This document shows positions 60,064 to 64,000 of a stretch of DNA of 64,000 nt, one piece after another. The stretch is from Hydractinia symbiolongicarpus (taxonomy: Eukaryota > Cnidaria > Hydrozoa > Anthoathecata > Hydractiniidae), in the NCBI RefSeq assembly GCF_029227915.1, contig NC_079879.1, positions 29,022,501 through 29,086,500 of the forward strand, written 5' to 3'. The translations under genes were made by a program, and so were the position numbers. How positions within the stretch are numbered: position 1 is the first letter of the stretch; each line of letters opens with the position of its first letter. The notes below the pieces were generated by a model. The model saw nothing but the letters and a program-made list of their open reading frames with translations. It ran no database searches and had not been told where the DNA came from.

Positions 60064-61815
60064 GGAAGTCGCGGGTTTTCGTTTGCCGGCGATTAAACTT
60101 CTTTTATTCAGCGTCTCATCAAAAATGAAAACATTTTTAAAAACTACAAGTCTCATGCGTTTTAGTGGTGAAAAAATTATTTAAAAAATCGTTCGAGAAA
60201 TGAGTTTACTGCCTGGGTACTTTCTTTGTATACTTTTGACTATGCGGGCCGAGTCCGGGATTTACGGGAAATCGCGGGTTTTCGTTTGCCGGCGATTAAA
60301 CCACTTTCATTAAGCGTCTCATCAAAAATGAAAACATTTTTGAAAACTACAAGTCTCATGCGTTTTAGTGGTGACAAAAATAATTTAAAAAATCGTTCGG
60401 GAAATGAGTTTACTCCCTGGGTACTTTCTTTGTATACATTTGACTATGCGGGCCGAGTCCGGGAATTACGGGAAGTCGCGGGTTTTCGTTTGCCGGCGAT
60501 TAAACTTCTTTTATTCAGCGTCTCATCAAAAATGAAAACATTTTTAAAAACTACAAGTCTCATGGGCTTTAGTGGTGAAATAATAATTTAAAAATTCGTT
60601 CGGGAAATAAGTTTACTCACCGGTTTCTTTCCTTGTATACTTTTAACTATACGGGCCGAGTCAGGGATTTACGGGAAATCGCAGGTCTTCGTTTGCCGGC
60701 GATTAAAGTTCTTATATTCAGCGTCTCATCAAAAATGAAAACATATCTGAAAACTACAAGTCTCTTGCGTTTTAGTGGTGAAAAAATAATTTAAAAATTC
60801 GTTCGGGAAATGAGTTTACTCACTGGGTACTTTCCTTGTATACTTTTAACTATACGGGCCGAGTCCGAGATTTACGGGAAATCGCAGGTTTTCGTTTGCC
60901 GGCGATTAAACTTCTTTTATTCAGCGTTTCATCAAAAATGAAAACATTTTTAAAAACTACAAGTCTCATGGGCTTTAGTAGTGAAATAATAATTTAAAAA
61001 ATCGTTTGGGAAATGAGTTTACTCCCTGGGTACTTTCTTTGTATACTTTTGACTATACGGGCCGAGTCCGGGATTTACGGGAAGTCGCGGGTTTTCGTTT
61101 GCCGGCGATTAAACTTCTTTTATTCAGCGTCTCATCAAAAATGAAAACATTTTTAAAAACTACAAGTCTCATGGGCTTTAGTGGTGAAATAATAATTTAA
61201 AAAATCGTTCGGGAAATGAGTTTACTCCCTGGGTACTTTCTTTGTATACTTTTGACTATACGGGCCGAGTTCAGGATTTACGGGAAGTCGCAGGTTTTCG
61301 TTTGCCGGCGATTAAACTTCTTTTATTCAGCGTCTCATCAAAAATAAAAACATTTTTAAAAACTACAAGTCTCATGCGTTTTAGTGGTGAAAAAATTATT
61401 TAAAAAATCGTTCGAGAAATGAGTTTACTGCCTGGGTACTTTCTTTGTATACTTTTGACTATGCGGGCCGAGTCCGGGATTTACGGGAAATCGCGGGTTT
61501 TCGTTTGCCGGCGATTAAACCACTTTCATTAAGCGTCTCATCAAAAATGAAAACATTTTTGAAAACTACAAGTCTCATGCGTTTTAGTGGTGACAAAAAT
61601 AATTTAAAAAATCGTTCGGGAAATGAGTTTACTCCCTGGGTACTTTCTTTGTATACATTTGACTATGCGGGCCGAGTCCGGGAATTACGGGAAGTCGCGG
61701 GTTTTCGTTTGCCGGCGATTAAACTTCTTTTATTCAGCGTCTCATCAAAAATGAAAACATTTTTAAAAACTACAAGTCTCATGGGCTTTAGTGGTGAAAT
61801 AATAATTTAAAAATT
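59791..61815 (+). repeat. Hexamer-type HOR (1219 bp unit), two copies
   Basis: The block containing 'aaaattatttaaaaaatcgttcgag', then 'gtgacaaaaataattt', then 'gggaattacgggaag' occurs at about 60170 and again at about 61390 (offset 1219 bp, six monomers). The left copy lacks one monomer with 'cgagttcagg' that is present at about 61205-61400, so the upstream offset is 1016 bp instead. Confidence 0.75.
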
Positions 61816-64000
61816 CGTTCGGGAAATGAGTTTACTCACTGGTTACTTCCCTTGTATACTTTTAACTATACGGGCCGAGTCCGGGATTTACGGGAAATCG
61901 CGGGTTTTCGTTTGCCGGCGATTAAACTTCTTTTATTCAGCGTCTCATCAAAAATGAAAACATTTTTGAAAACTACAAGTCTGATGCGTTTTAGTGGTGA
62001 AAAAATAATTTAAAAAATCGTTCGGGAAATGAGTTTACTTCCTGGGTACTTTCTTTGTATACATTTGACTATGCGGGCCGAGTCCGGGATTTACGGGAAA
62101 TCGCGGGTTTTCGTTTGCCGGAGATTAAACCACTTTCATTAAGCGTCTCATCAAAAATGAAAACATTTCTGAAAACTACAAGTCTCATGCGTTTTAGTGG
62201 TGAAAAAATAATTTAAAAAATCGTTCGGGAAATGAGTTTACTCCCTGGGTACTTTCTTTGTATACATTTGACTATGCGGGCCGAGTCCGGGATTTACGGG
62301 AAATCGCATGTTTTCGTTTGCCGGCGATTAAACTTCTTTTATTCAGCGTCTCATCAAAAATGAAAACATTTTTAAAAACTACAAGTCTCATTGTCTTTAG
62401 TGGTGAAATAATAATTTAAAAAATCGTTTGGGAAATGAGTTTACTCCCTGGGTACTTTCTTTGTATACTTTTGACTATACGGGCCGAGTCCGGGATTTAC
62501 GGGAAGTCGCGGGTTTTCGTTTGCCGGCGATTAAACTTCTTTTATTAAGCGTCTCATAAAAAATGAAAACATTTTTAAAAACTACAAGTCTCATTGTCTT
62601 TAGTGGTGAAATAATAATTTAAAAAATCGTTTGGGAAATGAGTTTACTCCCTGGGTACTTTCTTTGTATACTTTGACTATACGGGCCGAGTCCGGGATTT
62701 ACGGGAAGTCGCGGGTTTTCGTTTGCCGGCGATTAAACTTCTTTTATTAAGCGTCTCATAAAAAATGAAAACATTTTTAAAAACTACAAGTCTCATGGGC
62801 TTTAGTGGTGAAATAATAATTTAAAAAATCGTTCGGGAAATGAGTTTACTCCCTGGGTACTTTCTTTGTATACTTTTGACTATACGGGCCGAGTCCAGGA
62901 TTTACGGGAAATCGCAGGTTTTCGTTTGCCGGCGATTAAACTTCTTTTATTCAGCGTCTCATCAAAAATAAAAACATTTTTGAAAACTACAAGTCTCATG
63001 CGTTTTAGTGGTGAAAAAATAATTTAAAAATCGTTCGGGAAATGAGTTTACTCCCTGGGTACTTTCTTTGTATACTTTTGACTATGCGGGCCGAGTCCGA
63101 GATTTACGGGAAATCGCGGGTTTTCGTTTGCCGGCGATTAAACCACTTTCATTAAGCGTCTCATCAAAAATGAAAACATTTCTGAAAACTACAAGTCTCA
63201 TGCGTTTTAGTGGTGAAAAAATAATTTAAAAATTCGTTTGGGAAATGAGTTTACTCACTGGGTACTTTCCTTGTATACTTTTAACTATACGGGCCGAGTC
63301 CGGGATTTACGGGAAATCGCGGGTTTTCGTTTGCCGCCGATTAAACTTCTTTTATTCAGCGTCTCATCAAAAATGAAAACATTTTTAAAAACTACAAGTC
63401 TCATGGGCTTTAGTGGTGAAATAATAATTTAAAAAATCGTTTGGGAAATGAGTTTACTCCCTGGGTACTTTTCTTTGTATACTTTTGAGTATACGGGCCG
63501 AGTCCGGGATTTACGGGAAATCGCAGGTTTTCGTTTGCCGGCGATTAAACTTCTTTTATTCAGCGTCTCATCAAAAAGGAAAACACTTTAGAAAACTACA
63601 AGTCTCATGCGTTTTAGTGGTGAAAAAATAATTCAAAAAATCGTTCGGGAAATGCTTTTACACCCTGGGTACTTTCTTTGTATACTTTTGACTATACGGG
63701 CCGAGTCCGGGATTTACGGGAAATCGCAGGTTTTCGTTTGCCGGCGATTAAACTTCTTTTATTCAGCGTCTCATCAAAAATGAAAACATTTTTAAAAACT
63801 ACAAGTCTCATGGGCTTTAGTGGTGAAATAATAATTTAAAAAATCGTTCGGGAAATGAGTTTACTCACTGGGTACTTTCCTTGTATACTTTTAACAATAC
63901 GGGCCGAGTCCGGGATTTACGGGAAATCGCGGGTTTTCGTTTGCCGGCGATGAAACTTCTTTTATTCAGCGTCTCATCAAAAATGAAAACATTTTTGAAA

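Larger units (their letters stand above)
56807..64000 (+). repeat. Satellite DNA array, right part (~35 copies)
   Basis: The same monomer, orientation and subtypes as the left array, running to the window end. A 25-monomer relationship links about 57.5-58.7 kb with 62.6-63.9 kb. Its offset is 5077 falling to 5076 bp because of one deleted T in 'gtatactttgactatac' at about 62670. The last ~160 bases match the left flank of the nested element (about 52.7 kb), as expected if another HOR copy continues beyond the window. Confidence 0.97.

Noticed and set aside
1-64000. CRISPR array
   Set aside because: The repeat is regular but has no unique spacers. It is a long tandem satellite in a genome with spliceosomal introns.
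1-64000. tRNA, 5S rRNA or other RNA genes as the source of the satellite
   Set aside because: No A/B box pair, cloverleaf or 5S-like internal control region is visible in the monomer.

Overview
This 64 kb window is almost entirely one eukaryotic satellite DNA array, interrupted once by a nested mobile element. The satellite monomer is about 203 bp (202 bp in the leftmost ~7 kb, occasionally 204 bp or shorter). It fills 1-53373 and 56807-64000, roughly 300 head-to-tail copies in one orientation. Monomers are closely related but sort into diagnostic subtypes. These subtypes are arranged in nested higher-order repeats (HORs) of 2, 3, 4, 5, 6, 7, 8, 10 and about 24-28 monomers. This organisation is typical of centromeric, pericentromeric or subtelomeric heterochromatin. 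The many short open frames in the array are by-products of low monomer divergence and are not annotated as genes.

The exception is 53374-56806, a 3433 bp AT-rich element. It has ~82/83 bp imperfect terminal inverted repeats (TIRs) and is flanked by a perfect 9 bp target-site duplication. The uninterrupted version of the same satellite locus survives at 59243-59251, so the insertion postdates at least one round of HOR duplication. The element carries two convergent, intron-containing genes. One is a plus-strand RecQ-family DNA helicase (two exons, 531 aa predicted) with all main SF2 motifs and a RecQ-type zinc-binding cysteine cluster. The other is a minus-strand gene (two exons with a 48 bp intron, 180 aa predicted) that resembles the C-terminal part of the multicopy DUF6589-type proteins. 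No recognisable DDE transposase, reverse transcriptase or other recombinase is visible. The element is therefore either non-autonomous with captured cargo, or a poorly described transposon type in which these two proteins take part in mobility.

Organism: spliceosomal introns, a HOR satellite and a RecQ/DUF6589 pair point to a eukaryote. Short AT-rich introns, frequent 'tagctagc' motifs in the element and the DUF6589-like protein make a marine invertebrate such as a sponge or cnidarian my best guess. That is inference with low to moderate confidence; a fungus is the main alternative.

Layout: 1-589 block related to 19.0 kb; 590-7.4 kb 607-bp trimer HORs; 7.4-16.5 kb long-period (~5.1-5.7 kb) duplication; 16.5-19 kb 7-mer; 19-22.6 kb 8-mer (1625 bp); 22.6-26.5 kb dimer/hexamer mosaic; 26.5-36.6 kb two very long HOR units (27 and 24 monomers); 36.4-39 kb 7-mer; 38.7-42.7 kb 10-mer; 42.3-44.7 kb 6-mer; 46-47.2 kb 3-mer; 49.4-51.5 kb 5-mer; 53.4-56.8 kb nested element; 56.8-64 kb the array resumes with 4-, 6- and 25-monomer relationships.
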